A stretch of DNA of 64,000 nucleotides from positions 145,586 through 209,585 of the forward strand of contig NZ_JACOGG010000007.1 of assembly GCF_014284365.1 (NCBI RefSeq). Reading direction: 5' to 3'. Shown here piece after piece: positions 8,337 through 18,468 of this stretch. Source of the DNA: Cognatundibacterium rugosum. GTDB lineage: Bacteria > Pseudomonadota > Gammaproteobacteria > Burkholderiales > Burkholderiaceae_D. Below the pieces are notes generated by a model. It was not told where the DNA came from. It was given only the letters and a program-made list of their open reading frames with translations, and did no database searches. The position numbers were made by a program, and so were the translations under genes. Position 1 is the stretch's first letter. Each line of letters opens with the position of its first letter.

Positions 8337-9557
8337 TTAGCGCGACTTACGGCCACGTTGATACAGTTGGATAAACGACTCGTAGAAATCCGCACCACTG
8401 CGCTCATAGCCATCTTCAGTAAAATGGATCAGATCCTGACCTGCCAATGGTGGATTGGCCGCCGCATAGCGCTGTATGGAGCAGGCACCACCCATGGCTT
8501 TTTCCCAATCCCAATACAACAGTTTTTCCTCGATCGCGATTTGCTTTTGTATGGTTTGCACATTCCTGAGCGCAGCTGGGATTTTGTAACGGCAGCCGAC
8601 TTGCTCGCCGGGGCCGGTTTTTCTGGCTGAATTGGGTGCGCCGATCAGCAATATCGCGGCTTGCGGGGCTGCGGCGCGCAGATTACGTACCGAGGTTTGC
8701 AAGTCGTTGTAATACGCTTCAAAATCAGGCTTAACATCAAAGGCTTCGTTAGTCCCGTAGGACAAAATCAGCAAATCGGGTTTACGCCAGCGCAGCTGAT
8801 CACGCAGGGCTTCCGGTTGCCAGCGCAGGATCACACGCTGCATCGCACCGACCACGCCCAGTGCATCCACCGTCACGCCAGGTGCCAGCGCATCAATGAC
8901 GATGCCGCCCAGCTCTGCCGGTGTCTCGTCGGCGCGCAGAAAAAAACTGTTCTGCTCATTGCCAGCGCCATACACGTAACTGACTTGCCAATCCTGCGAC
9001 AACGGCGCAGCCAGTTCGCGCTGTTCGCCATCCGGCATGACAATGCGCCAGCCACCCGACGTCACGTCACTGCTGCGGCGCGACCAGACGCTGACGCGCA
9101 GCGGGCCATTGACCGGAAATTTGGGCTGTATCTCCATGTAGGCACCAGAATCAGGTAAATTGGCGACGCCGCCTACCGGGAAATTCTCAGGGTTCGCGCG
9201 CGCGATACGGGTTTTCCAGTTACCGGCCATTTTCATCAAGACCTGGGCCGAACGTTGATTTTTGACGTAGCCCGGCGTAATCCAGCCTATGCCAGCATTG
9301 CCAAAACGTTGCTGCATGCGGTCGCGAAACGCATGCGTAAAGTAATCGCCACCGGTATGCGAATCACCAAATTGCATAATCCTGAGCACATCCTTGCTTT
9401 CCCCACGTTCCAGCGCTGCCATCTGGCGCCAGACACGATGGATGTGAGGATCGCCATAATCCACAACCTGCGCCAGCCCTGCCGCCTGACTTAGTTGCGG
9501 CAGTAACAGGAACAGCGCAGTTAAACAGCTTAATGTGGATTTACGCATCAGTTTCAA
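8337..9557 (-). CDS. Secreted SGNH/GDSL-type hydrolase or acyltransferase
   Basis: A 406-residue protein with a Sec signal peptide (residues 1 to about 26, ending LSQAA). The SGNH blocks are visible: block I FGDSHTGGD with nucleophile S66, block III SYGTNEA and block V DLIHFT with the catalytic Asp-His pair. It is the last gene of a three-gene minus-strand unit with another SGNH protein (8 bp upstream) and an MBOAT acyltransferase. By analogy to AlgI/AlgJ/AlgX, SGNH proteins beside an MBOAT carry acyl groups to a polysaccharide in the periplasm, or remove them. The substrate is unknown. Met4 is an alternative start. Confidence 0.8.
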   Translation of the reverse strand: MKLMRKSTLSCLTALFLLLPQLSQAAGLAQVVDYGDPHIHRVWRQMAALERGESKDVLRIMQFGDSHTGGDYFTHAFRDRMQQRFGNAGIGWITPGYVKNQRSAQVLMKMAGNWKTRIARANPENFPVGGVANLPDSGAYMEIQPKFPVNGPLRVSVWSRRSSDVTSGGWRIVMPDGEQRELAAPLSQDWQVSYVYGAGNEQNSFFLRADETPAELGGIVIDALAPGVTVDALGVVGAMQRVILRWQPEALRDQLRWRKPDLLILSYGTNEAFDVKPDFEAYYNDLQTSVRNLRAAAPQAAILLIGAPNSARKTGPGEQVGCRYKIPAALRNVQTIQKQIAIEEKLLYWDWEKAMGGACSIQRYAAANPPLAGQDLIHFTEDGYERSGADFYESFIQLYQRGRKSR

Positions 9558-9565
9558 TCAGTGGT

Positions 9566-11008
9566 TCAGGAAGAAGAGGAGGACGTCACAGACGTGGTGA
9601 CTGGCGACGAGAGTACACGACGCTCTTTGCGGCGCGGATGCGCAAGCGGACTGGAGACCGGACTGCTCACTGTTTGCGCGGCTGGCTGTACGACTGGACG
9701 TGGCGCCTGACTCAGGCTCTGCGTCGCGCTGTCATTCTGCGCCTGCTCTGTGTTGGCAGGCTGTGGCAACACGAACTGACGCATCACCAGTTGTGTGATC
9801 AGCTTATGCCCATCACGCGTAAAATGCACGCCATCGCCACTACGGACCACAATCTGTTCACCGTTTTTGCCGGTAATCGTGCGCTGATACTCGTCGGCTT
9901 TGTCGCTCAGAATTTCACGCGTGGACAGATAGCGTGAGGTGCCGTCTTTCATTGCCCCCGCATACAATTGATTCAGCACCGGCACACCTTTCTGGATATT
10001 GTCTTTCCCCATATTCGGTGCGCCCAGCCAGAGTACTCTCACATGCTGAGAGTGCGCAAAGTTCAGGATACCTGCCACCCGCTCTGCGTACAGGCGGCGC
10101 CAGGTCTCGCTGCCGAAAGGCTCATATTTCCCGCCCAATACCATATCCCAGGTATCGTTGGCACCCATGAAGATCACCAGAATACTGATTTTTTCTTTAG
10201 GGATCAGTTCACGGATGCGGCCCGGCCAGTCAAAATAATTCGGATACGTCAGCCCTGTGCTTTGCTTACTTACATCCAGTGCTTTGACCTGCACATTCTG
10301 CAAAGCACGCGCCAGATGCGGTGCGACGCCTTGCATCATCGAGTCGCCGACCAGCAATACACGATCCGTCTTGGACAACACGATACGGCCGTCGTCTGCC
10401 AGCCGTGCAAACTGCGTCACAGCGGGCAGCTCTTCACTATCGCCGCTGTCAGCCTGTGCAAGTTGTGCTGAGACGGTATGTGATACAGATGCAGGCGCTG
10501 CTTCCGGATTCATGTTAGCAGCACTGACCGCCGCATCTGCGCCAGTCGAGTCATTTTCCTTCCGGCGCGCTGCAGTTTCTGTTTGCACTGTGCTCAGGGT
10601 ACCTAATTGCTGAGCATGCGCCTTCAGCGACAGGCCTGCCTGCGCCGAGCTCTTAATCACTGGCTCGGAGACTTGCACAAAATCCTGTTCTGAAAGCGCA
10701 GCTTTCCCGTACAACAGCACATTTGCCGCCAACACCATACGCTGCTGTATTTCTGCCGCACCGGATAAACGGTTTTGCAGTGCAGATTCCAGCTGCGCAC
10801 TGAGTACTGGCCCCTGACGCCACCAGGCATGCGGAATCGCCGTCGACAAACCCAGTTCGGCGTGACGCGTCTGCTGCCAGTACAAATCCAGCGCATCCTG
10901 ACGCAACCAGGCGATCAGCACCAGGCTAGAGCCCAATAAACTCAGCACCCGCAGCACAGTCGCTGGCTGCGGTTTACGTTCTGGATGATCACCAAAATAC
11001 ATATTCAT
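9566..11008 (-). CDS. SGNH family protein, DUF459-like, membrane anchored
   Basis: 480 residues. A single N-terminal membrane helix (about 18-35) is followed by a low-complexity Ala/Glu/Thr linker and an SGNH domain. The nucleophile is S223 in LLVGDSMMQG; MGANDTWDM supplies the Asn block and DGVHFTRDGH the Asp/His block. The C-terminal tail is Pro/Ala/Ser-rich and ends in a serine run. It resembles DUF459 proteins, which often accompany MBOAT acyltransferases. It lies between the MBOAT gene (5 bp gap) and the second SGNH gene (8 bp gap), so the three are surely cotranscribed. A role in O-acylation of an exported glycan is inferred. Confidence 0.8.
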   Translation of the reverse strand: MNMYFGDHPERKPQPATVLRVLSLLGSSLVLIAWLRQDALDLYWQQTRHAELGLSTAIPHAWWRQGPVLSAQLESALQNRLSGAAEIQQRMVLAANVLLYGKAALSEQDFVQVSEPVIKSSAQAGLSLKAHAQQLGTLSTVQTETAARRKENDSTGADAAVSAANMNPEAAPASVSHTVSAQLAQADSGDSEELPAVTQFARLADDGRIVLSKTDRVLLVGDSMMQGVAPHLARALQNVQVKALDVSKQSTGLTYPNYFDWPGRIRELIPKEKISILVIFMGANDTWDMVLGGKYEPFGSETWRRLYAERVAGILNFAHSQHVRVLWLGAPNMGKDNIQKGVPVLNQLYAGAMKDGTSRYLSTREILSDKADEYQRTITGKNGEQIVVRSGDGVHFTRDGHKLITQLVMRQFVLPQPANTEQAQNDSATQSLSQAPRPVVQPAAQTVSSPVSSPLAHPRRKERRVLSSPVTTSVTSSSSS

Positions 11009-11013
11009 TCTGT

Positions 11014-12405
11014 TTAGTACGAATAATACAAAAATGCAGGCACGCCAGAGGGGCCCAGATAATTAATCAGTAAGACGGTCAGTGTCACCGCCAACACTTG
11101 CAAGGGCCAAGGCGTTTTTTCCAGCCAGCGTACGGCCTGTCCTTGCCAGCGCTCATACCCTAATGCACCCGCAAAGAATACGCCCAGCAATAAGAACCCG
11201 GCCATCACATTCATTTGCAGCGGGCCGTCAGTACGTGTGAGTCCGGCCAGATAATGCAGCGCTTCCTGCCAGTTCTCAGCACGGAAAAATACCCAGGCCA
11301 GACAAACGAAGTGGAAGCTGAACACGGCACCGGCCAGACCCTGCACCCGCTTGCCAGTCAGGCGTTCAAAACCATTTTGCAGCACCATACCCAAACCATG
11401 TAAGGCACCCCAGATCAGGTATTTCAGACTTGCGCCATGCCACAGACCGCTGATCAGCATAGCGTTGAAAATCGTCATCTGGGTCAGCCACCAGCCACCA
11501 CGGTTGCCGCCCATGGGGATATACACATAATCCCGTATCCAGGTCGACAGCGAGATATGCCAGCGGCGCCAGAATTCACGCAGACTGGTCGCCAGATAAG
11601 GCTGGTTAAAGTTATCTGCCAGACGATAACCCAACAATAACGCGAGCGCGATCACCAGATCGGAATAACCGCTGAAGTCAAAATAAATCTGTATCGCAAA
11701 TGCATACATACCGACCAGCAGCTCCAGCCCTTGATAGGCATCCGGATTGGCAAACAGTGGTTTGACCCAGGCATCGGCCAGCCAGCTGGCCAGCCAGACT
11801 TTCTTGATCATTGCACTTAGCAGCAGACAAAGCGCCAGCGCCGGGCGCTGAATTTCACGCTGTTCACTTGCTTCGATTTGACTTATTAAGCCGGCAGGTC
11901 TGCAAATCGGTCCCGCAAACAAGGTCGGAAAAAAGGCCAGATACAGGCTGCCATCCAGCCAGGAAGCGGGTTCACGCTCACCGCGTGCGAGCGCAACCAG
12001 ATAGGCTATCGATTGAAAAGTGTAGAACGAAATCCCGACCGGCAGAATGATATCAAGTGCCGGAATCGCCCATTGCCAGTGAAAAAACGCCGCAACGCTT
12101 AACATGCCTTCACGGAAGAAATCAAAGTATTTGAATACGGCCAGGTTCGCCACCGACAGCGTAATCGCGATCGCTGGCAAACTGCGTCTGAGTGTGGGTC
12201 GCCAGCTGACAAGCTGACTGGTCAGACTGATAAACGAAGAATAAACCGCTAGCACAGCCGCAAAACGCCAGTCTATCGAGGCATAGATGCCGTAACTGGC
12301 CGCCAGCAAAGACAATTTCTGCGCAAGCGGCCATTTCATCAAAGACCAGTACAGCACCAGAAACAGAAAAAAAACGAGCGCAAACTCAGGAGACAAATAA
12401 CTCAT
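11014..12405 (-). CDS. MBOAT family O-acyltransferase (AlgI-like)
   Basis: 463 residues with ten or more hydrophobic segments. The MBOAT signature is present: the RRWHISLSTWIRDY stretch and the invariant histidine in LISGLWHGAS. AlgI-type proteins move acetyl groups from the cytoplasm across the inner membrane for polysaccharide O-acetylation. First gene of a tight three-gene unit with two SGNH proteins. No glycosyltransferase or polymerase genes are present in the window, so the acceptor polymer is encoded elsewhere or is a common one such as peptidoglycan or an exopolysaccharide. Confidence 0.9.
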   Translation of the reverse strand: MSYLSPEFALVFFLFLVLYWSLMKWPLAQKLSLLAASYGIYASIDWRFAAVLAVYSSFISLTSQLVSWRPTLRRSLPAIAITLSVANLAVFKYFDFFREGMLSVAAFFHWQWAIPALDIILPVGISFYTFQSIAYLVALARGEREPASWLDGSLYLAFFPTLFAGPICRPAGLISQIEASEQREIQRPALALCLLLSAMIKKVWLASWLADAWVKPLFANPDAYQGLELLVGMYAFAIQIYFDFSGYSDLVIALALLLGYRLADNFNQPYLATSLREFWRRWHISLSTWIRDYVYIPMGGNRGGWWLTQMTIFNAMLISGLWHGASLKYLIWGALHGLGMVLQNGFERLTGKRVQGLAGAVFSFHFVCLAWVFFRAENWQEALHYLAGLTRTDGPLQMNVMAGFLLLGVFFAGALGYERWQGQAVRWLEKTPWPLQVLAVTLTVLLINYLGPSGVPAFLYYSY

Positions 12406-12634
12406 ACATGAACAACAAAATTGAGGATAGCGCTGACAACGACCTGTAATCAGTCAAAGACTCATGCGGTTAAACCAAGGTACGCCTGACTACGCCCAAC
12501 CATGCCTCCGTTAGCGATTTGGTCAACGCAATCTGGGGGACCCTTGAGTCACATCAGGAAAACAAAGCTGCGCGCCTGAGCTGGCAATTGGTATTTCCAA
12601 TTTACATTATTCTAACATTGACTGACACCGATGG

Positions 12635-13627
12635 TCAGTAAGCTTGTTGTCTGTTGACACCTGCAGGCAACAAGCCCTGCTCGCGATAACGCTTTACATT
12701 GCCTGCGACTATCTGTGCCGCACTCTCTTTATCCGTCGGCGCAGAACAATGTGGCAGCACGGTTACAGCAGGATGTGTCCACTGCCAGCTGTCCGGCGGC
12801 AGCGGCTCGACCGCAAACACATCCAGCACCGCGTGCTGCAAATGCGTGGCATCCAGCGCTGTGCGCAAATCCTGTTCGACCACGATGGGACCACGTGCAA
12901 AATTAATCAGACTGGCACCTGCGGGCAGCATGGCCAGCCGTTGAGCATTAATCAAGCCCGTCGTTGCGGCAGTGAGTGGCAGCAGGCATACCAGGATATC
13001 AGTCTGCGCCAGCATCGCCGCCAGGCCCGCCTCGCCGCTATAACAATCGACGCCATCTAAATGCTTCTGCGTGCGGCTCCAGCCCAGCACAGGAAAACCA
13101 GCCTGCTGCAAACTGCGCGCTGCCGCCTCACCCAACGCACCCAGTCCCAGCAAACCTATCTTACGCTGTGCCGCACGGCGATATACTTGCGACTGCCAGC
13201 GTTGTTCTTTTTGCTGCTGCAAATAACGCGGCATATCACGATGCAGGTAAAGCACCCAGGCCAGCACGGCCTCAGCCATCGTTGCCGCGAGACGCGGATC
13301 GATCAGTCTGACAATATGCACCTGACTGTCCTGCATTTCAGCCAACAGACGCTCTACCCCGGCCCATACGGAATGCAGCCAGACCAGATTCGGACAGGCT
13401 GCCAACTCAGCCGGATCAGGATTGGCAACTATCGCAACCGTCACTGCCGCTTGATCAGCTGGACTCAAAGCAGAAAAGGGCACGATGCGCTCGTCTGGCA
13501 TGGCTGCCTGCAAAGCCGCCACCCAGGCATCGGTCGCGGCATAGCCAGGAGCGGCCAAAAAAGGAAGTGGGGGAAGCGAAGGACGCAAATCAGCAAAGGC
13601 ATTGGTGGATACAGCAGAATTCGGCAT
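12635..13627 (-). CDS. D-2-hydroxyacid dehydrogenase, GhrA-like (glyoxylate/hydroxypyruvate reductase)
   Basis: A 330-residue NAD(P)-dependent D-isomer-specific 2-hydroxyacid dehydrogenase. The nucleotide-binding motif is GLLGLGALGEAA. The catalytic Arg lies in NFARGPIVVE, the Glu in VEPLPP and the His in VLPHCSAPT. The AVLDVFAVEPLPPDS stretch is typical of GhrA, which reduces glyoxylate and hydroxypyruvate. No membrane segment. It is divergent from the RNase H-like gene, sharing an 85-bp intergenic region. Substrate specificity within the family is uncertain. Confidence 0.85.
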   Translation of the reverse strand: MPNSAVSTNAFADLRPSLPPLPFLAAPGYAATDAWVAALQAAMPDERIVPFSALSPADQAAVTVAIVANPDPAELAACPNLVWLHSVWAGVERLLAEMQDSQVHIVRLIDPRLAATMAEAVLAWVLYLHRDMPRYLQQQKEQRWQSQVYRRAAQRKIGLLGLGALGEAAARSLQQAGFPVLGWSRTQKHLDGVDCYSGEAGLAAMLAQTDILVCLLPLTAATTGLINAQRLAMLPAGASLINFARGPIVVEQDLRTALDATHLQHAVLDVFAVEPLPPDSWQWTHPAVTVLPHCSAPTDKESAAQIVAGNVKRYREQGLLPAGVNRQQAY

Positions 13628-13712
13628 GGTCGTTCAATCTGAACTTCGGAAAAGCGCATAGCATAGAACTTTCCGCATAAAATTGCAGGTTTTTCAGCCT
13701 GCAATAACGCTT

Positions 13713-14162
13713 ATGCCTAAACCACCTGCCCCCGACTCCAGGCTCAATCTCAGTCCCGCCGACTGGCTGGCCTGGTTCGATGGTTCTTGCAAGCCCAATC
13801 CGGGGGCCTGTCAGATCGCCTGCATTTTGCAGGGACCGGACGGCCAGCGCATCACACATACTCAGGCGGCAGGCCACGGTGACAGCAGCGACGCCGAATA
13901 CCAGGCGCTGATCCTTTGCCTGCAACTGGCCCAGCGCCATGTCGCGCCCAGCCAGTCGCTGCGCATCCATGGTGACAGCCAGGTGGTGATTGACGATGTG
14001 CTGGCACGCTATGGCAAAACTTCAGCCCTGCTCGCGCATTACCGCGAGCGCTGCCTGCAGTTGCTAAGTGCGTTGGCGAATACACAAACAGCCTGCGATC
14101 TGCAATGGATACCGCGCCATAAGAATATCGAAGCCGACCAGTTAATGCGTGCCCAGTCCTGA
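13713..14162 (+). CDS. RNase H-like (RVT_3 type) protein
   Basis: 149 residues from ATG 13713, covering a single RNase H fold domain. The four acidic catalytic residues appear in the expected contexts: Asp in WFDGSCKPNPG, Glu in SDAEYQAL, Asp in HGDSQVVID and Asp in NIEADQLMRA. It should therefore cleave the RNA strand of RNA/DNA hybrids. It is shorter than, and distinct from, canonical RnhA and matches the reverse-transcriptase-like RNase H group. An in-frame TTG at 13683 lies inside a short inverted repeat, so the ATG is preferred. Confidence 0.78.
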   Translation: MPKPPAPDSRLNLSPADWLAWFDGSCKPNPGACQIACILQGPDGQRITHTQAAGHGDSSDAEYQALILCLQLAQRHVAPSQSLRIHGDSQVVIDDVLARYGKTSALLAHYRERCLQLLSALANTQTACDLQWIPRHKNIEADQLMRAQS

Positions 14163-14281
14163 TTCTTGACGCGCATCAGCGGGCCCATCGAATGCTGAAA
14201 ATTGTCGCAAGCTTTTGATTATTCAGCAAAAAACCGCAGCGACCCCGGCAAGCGCCAGCACTTTCCGGTACAATCGCGCCC

Positions 14282-16621
14282 ATGAATGCTCAGCCTAAAA
14301 ATTTATTTTCTTTTCCGCGTTACCGCGCCGATGTCGGCGCTGGCCGTACTGCCCCGTTTTTACCCATGTCCCGCGCCGAAATGGACGCCTTGGGCTGGGA
14401 TAGTTGCGATGTGATCCTGGTCACGGGCGACGCCTATATCGATCATCCGAGTTTCGGTATGGCCCTGATAGGCCGCCTGCTGGAACACCACGGCTTCCGG
14501 GTCGGCATCATCAGCCAGCCAGACTGGCATTCGGCCGAGTCTTTCCGAGTGTTGGGTAAGCCGAATCTGTATTTCGGGGTCACCGCAGGGAATATGGATT
14601 CCATGGTCAATAAGTACACGGCTGACCGTAAAATTCGCTCGGAGGATGCTTACACGCCGAACGGTGAAAAAGAGAAACGCCCTGACCGCGCACTGACTGT
14701 GTATGCGCAACGCGCACGCGAAGCGTATCCGGATGCGAATATCGTCGTTGGCAGTATTGAGGCCAGCCTGCGCCGTATTGCACACTATGATTACTGGTCA
14801 GATAAAGTCCGGCGTTCAGTGCTGCCAGATTCCAAGGCGGACATTCTGTTATTCGGCAATGCTGAACGTGCGCTGATTGATCTTAGCCACCGTCTCGCTG
14901 CAGGTGAACCGATCAAGCAAATACGCGACCTGCGCGGTACCGCCTTCATGGTACCACGCGGCTGGTTGCCGGATGAAGAATGGACCGAGATTCAGTCGGT
15001 GAAAATCGACAAGCCGGGCAAAGTCGATGCGCATACCGATCCGTATGCGATGACGCCGGAAAAAGATGCGAAATGCAAAACCGAAGGCGGTGCGCCAGAC
15101 AGCGGCACCTCCACAGCCAGCACAGCTGCCGCCGAGGCAAAGCCTGACGTAGTTCAGCAACAGACTATTCGCATCATGAGCCGCGAAGAGCGTCAGCTGA
15201 TGCTCAAAAACCGCCATCACAAAAGCGTGATACGACTGCCTTCGTTTGAAGAAGTCAAAGACGATCCGGTCATGTATGCGCATGCTTCACGCGTATTCCA
15301 TCTGGAAGCCAATCCCGGCAATGCCAAAGCCCTGGTGCAGGCGCATGACGGACGCGATGTCTGGCTGAATCCGCCACCGCTACCGCTGGCCATGGATGAA
15401 ATGGACGGCGTGTATGACCGTACTTACGCACGTGCGCCCCACCCTTCCTACGGCAATGCGCGCATTCCAGCGTGGGAGATGATACGCTTCTCGGTCAATA
15501 TCATGCGCGGCTGCTTTGGCGGTTGCACCTTCTGCTCGATCACCGAGCATGAAGGCCGTATTATCCAGAGCCGTTCCGAGCCCTCCATCCTGCGCGAAAT
15601 CGAAGAAATCCGAGACAAGGTCAAAGGCTTTACCGGCACCATTTCCGATCTGGGTGGCCCGACTGCGAATATGTACCGGCTCGCCTGCAAGGATAAAAAG
15701 ATCGAGGAATCCTGCCGCCGCCTGTCCTGCGTCTACCCTGGCATTTGCTCTAATCTGGGTACCGATCATAGCAAACTGATTTCGATTTACCGCAAAGCGC
15801 GTGCGCTGCCCGGCATCAAAAAAATCCTGATCAGCTCCGGCCTGCGCTACGATCTGGCGGTGCGCTCGCCCGAATATGTGAAGGAATTAGTCACCCATCA
15901 CGTGGGTGGTTTGCTGAAAATCGCACCGGAACACACAGAGCAGAATACCCTGTCTAAGATGATGAAGCCTGGTATCGGGACTTATGACGAGTTCAAGGAA
16001 ATGTTCGACCGCTATTCGCGCGAGGCAGGCAAAGAACAGTATCTGATCCCCTACTTCATCGCCGCCCATCCGGGAACCACCGATGAAGACATGGTCAATC
16101 TGGCGCTGTGGCTCAAAGAAAAAGACTTTAAGCTGGACCAGGTGCAAACCTTTATGCCTACTCCAATGGCATTGGCGACCACCATGTACCACACACGCAA
16201 GAATCCACTCAAAAAAATCAGCGATGAATCTGAAGTGGTGGAAACCGCGCGTTCCGGTAAGGTCAGAAAATTCCATAAAGCTTTATTACGCTATCACGCA
16301 CCTGAAAACTGGGAAGTCCTGCACGAAGGCTTGTTGCGTATGGGGCGGCGCGATCTGATCGGTAACGGCCCACGTCATCTGATTCCCTCGCGTCAGCCAG
16401 CGGTGGCACTGACCGTGGAAAACAGCGGCGTGCTGAATGGACGTCGTGTGGCAGCACCCAAAATCAATACCTTTGGCAAAAAACCAGCCAGCCGCACGGC
16501 AACAGCCAGTACCAAACCAGCGCCCCCCGCTTCGCGCAATGGACTTAGCTATAACAGTGCAAAACCGAAAGCCAAGCCAGCCCAGGCGGCAGGCGCTCAT
16601 AAATCGGGACGCCGCGGATAA
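14282..16621 (+). CDS. YgiQ family radical SAM protein
   Basis: A 779-residue member of the UPF0313/YgiQ family. An N-terminal B12-binding-like domain (about 1-200) precedes the radical SAM core, whose cluster cysteines are C411, C415 and C418 in [10 protein letters not shown]. The PEHTE and PGTTDEDM stretches are characteristic. A low-complexity Ala/Thr/Ser insert sits near residues 255-290, and the C-terminal 80 residues are Lys/Pro/Ala rich and probably disordered. The reaction of this family is not known. The gene stands alone, with its own terminator. Confidence 0.88.
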   Translation: MNAQPKNLFSFPRYRADVGAGRTAPFLPMSRAEMDALGWDSCDVILVTGDAYIDHPSFGMALIGRLLEHHGFRVGIISQPDWHSAESFRVLGKPNLYFGVTAGNMDSMVNKYTADRKIRSEDAYTPNGEKEKRPDRALTVYAQRAREAYPDANIVVGSIEASLRRIAHYDYWSDKVRRSVLPDSKADILLFGNAERALIDLSHRLAAGEPIKQIRDLRGTAFMVPRGWLPDEEWTEIQSVKIDKPGKVDAHTDPYAMTPEKDAKCKTEGGAPDSGTSTASTAAAEAKPDVVQQQTIRIMSREERQLMLKNRHHKSVIRLPSFEEVKDDPVMYAHASRVFHLEANPGNAKALVQAHDGRDVWLNPPPLPLAMDEMDGVYDRTYARAPHPSYGNARIPAWEMIRFSVNIMRGCFGGCTFCSITEHEGRIIQSRSEPSILREIEEIRDKVKGFTGTISDLGGPTANMYRLACKDKKIEESCRRLSCVYPGICSNLGTDHSKLISIYRKARALPGIKKILISSGLRYDLAVRSPEYVKELVTHHVGGLLKIAPEHTEQNTLSKMMKPGIGTYDEFKEMFDRYSREAGKEQYLIPYFIAAHPGTTDEDMVNLALWLKEKDFKLDQVQTFMPTPMALATTMYHTRKNPLKKISDESEVVETARSGKVRKFHKALLRYHAPENWEVLHEGLLRMGRRDLIGNGPRHLIPSRQPAVALTVENSGVLNGRRVAAPKINTFGKKPASRTATASTKPAPPASRNGLSYNSAKPKAKPAQAAGAHKSGRRG

Positions 16622-16647
16622 ACAGCAAGCACGCTTAGCCTGACCAG

Positions 16648-16684
16648 AAAGCCACATGCCGGATTTGCATGTGGCTTTTTTTTG
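16648..16684 (+). terminator. Rho-independent terminator after the YgiQ gene
   Basis: A 12-bp stem (AAAGCCACATGC at 16648-16659 and GCATGTGGCTTT at 16667-16678) with a seven-base loop is followed by a long T run. Confidence 0.92.
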
Positions 16685-16770
16685 GGCTGAAGGCAAAGTC
16701 ATCATCTTGCTGATGTACAATAAATTGTCGGTACGTCCCCTTTTCAACAGCCTACCAGTCCGGAGGAAGT

Positions 16771-17061
16771 ATGAAACACATGAAAACCGTCTTAATCCTC
16801 GAACATACCGAAGAGGTATTCGATAAGCTGACCTGCGATGTATGTGGCACAGAGTCGCACTGGGATGAAAACTGGAGCAACAATGAGCATGAAAAAGTGA
16901 TCACCACGATTTCACTCGAAGAAGAAGATTCACGTGCCAGCGGTGGCAATTCCAAACTGACCCAATATCATATCTGTCCGGCTTGCTTTAAAACCCAGCT
17001 TACTCAATGGCTGGAAAGTCATCGCAAAGCAGAACCTACCGTGACCACCTCGGTCTGGTAA
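16771..17061 (+). CDS. Small protein with two CxxC motifs, function unknown
   Basis: 96 residues with a strong ribosome site (CCGGAGGAAGT). It has CDVC in the N-terminal third and CPAC in the C-terminal third, so the two pairs could jointly hold one zinc ion. Between them is an acidic segment rich in Glu/Asp/Asn. No signal peptide or membrane segment. I do not recognise the family. The layout looks like a small zinc-ribbon-type protein. It is flanked by the YgiQ terminator and prfB and seems to be transcribed alone. Confidence 0.75.
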   Translation: MKHMKTVLILEHTEEVFDKLTCDVCGTESHWDENWSNNEHEKVITTISLEEEDSRASGGNSKLTQYHICPACFKTQLTQWLESHRKAEPTVTTSVW

Positions 17062-17209
17062 GCAACTCCGGTGCTGTACTTCCGGTGCTGTACTACATGC
17101 ACAAATACCATTTTCAGGCTTTTTTCACGTCTGACCGGACGCGCCGACAAAACATCGCCGCGTGATCCGGTTATAATGCAAGGTTTTATTGCATTAGAAA
17201 AGCGACATT

Positions 17210-18314
17210 ATGGAAGCCGAACGCCTCAATAGCCTGTCCTCCCTGCTTGCCGACCTGACGGTCCGTGAAGCCGAACTCCGGAGGTATCTTTGACTTCGAT
17301 ATCAAGTCAGAGAAACTGGAACAAGTTAACGCCGAATTAGAAGATCCTAACGTCTGGAACGACCCGAAACGGGCGCAGGACTTGGGTAAGGAAAAGAAAT
17401 CCCTGGAAGCTGTGGTCAATACACTGACCGAGGCGGAAAGCGGCCTGCGCGATGCAAACGACTTGTTTGCAATGGCCAGGGAAGAAAACGACGACGACAC
17501 CTTAGAATCCATCGAAGCCGATACGCAGCATCTGCGCGAGCTGATCGAAGGCATGGAATTCCGTCGTATGTTCAATAATCCTATGGACCCGAACAACTGC
17601 TTTATCGATATCCAGGCCGGTGCCGGCGGTACCGAAGCGCAGGATTGGGCTTCCATGCTGTTGCGTCAGTATCTGCGTTATTGCGAGCGCAAAGGCTTTA
17701 AAGTCGAAATTCTGGAACAATCCGATGGTGACGTGGCAGGTATCAAAACCGCGACACTGAAAGTGGAAGGCGAATACGCCTACGGCTTCCTGCGCACAGA
17801 AACAGGCGTACACCGTCTGGTACGCAAATCGCCATTCGATTCCAACAATGGCCGCCATACTTCTTTCTCCAGCCTGTTTGTGTATCCTGAAGTGGATGAG
17901 TCGTTTGAGATCGACATCAATCCGGCGGATGTGCGTACCGATACCTACCGCGCTTCCGGTGCCGGTGGTCAGCATATTAATAAAACTGACTCCGCTGTAC
18001 GTCTGACCCACGGCCCTTCCGGCATAGTAGTGCAATGTCAGAATGACCGCAGCCAGCATCGTAACCGTGCAGAAGCCTGGGAAATGCTGAAAGCTAAGCT
18101 GTTTGAATTAGAGTTACGCAAACGCATGAGCGAAAAGCAAAATCTGGAAGACTCCAAGACCGACGTCGGCTGGGGCCATCAGATCCGCTCTTATGTGTTG
18201 GATCAGTCCCGCATCAAGGATTTACGCACTGGCTTTGAAACAGGGAATACCAAAGCCGTACTGGATGGCGATATCGACGAATTTATCGCCGCATCCTTAA
18301 AGCAAGGCGTCTGA
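17210..18314 (+). CDS. prfB: Peptide chain release factor 2 (programmed +1 frameshift)
   Basis: RF2 recognises UGA and UAA and triggers peptide release. The gene is split by the classic autoregulatory frameshift. ATG 17210 opens a 27-codon frame ending at TGA 17291-17293, after which translation must slip +1 to continue at GAC 17292. The joined product is 367 residues, the normal RF2 length. The GGQ catalytic motif is at 252-254, and the codon-recognition SPF lies in the RKSPFDSN stretch. Without the shift only a 27-residue peptide is made, so low RF2 raises its own synthesis. lysS follows 154 bp downstream, as in many proteobacteria. Confidence 0.96.
17280..17294 (+). promoter_or_regulatory. 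prfB programmed frameshift site
   Basis: A Shine-Dalgarno-like GGAGG (17280-17284) stands three bases before the slip codon CTT, followed at once by TGA and C. This is the standard RF2 signal: internal SD, CUU slippery codon, UGA in poor (C) context. Confidence 0.95.
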
Positions 18315-18385
18315 TCGCTGCCATACAGTCCGTGTTCAGCATGAATCCAGACTGAAATCCGCAATATCCGTAATACCGTAATACT

Positions 18386-18408
18386 GCTGCTGCCTGACTG
18401 GCAGCAGC
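18386..18408. other. GC-rich hairpin between prfB and lysS
   Basis: A 9-bp inverted repeat (GCTGCTGCC and GGCAGCAGC) with a five-base loop and no following T run. It may be a weak attenuator or an RNA-processing structure; it is not a clear terminator. Confidence 0.35.
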
Positions 18409-18468
18409 CCATCCATCAGTCAGCCACTATTTAGCCGGGCCTGTGCCCGTAACACTGAGAGAACTCTT

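Noticed and set aside
17210..17293. prfB as a frameshifted pseudogene
   Set aside because: The in-frame TGA sits in the conserved RF2 recoding signal, and the joined product has normal length and motifs.
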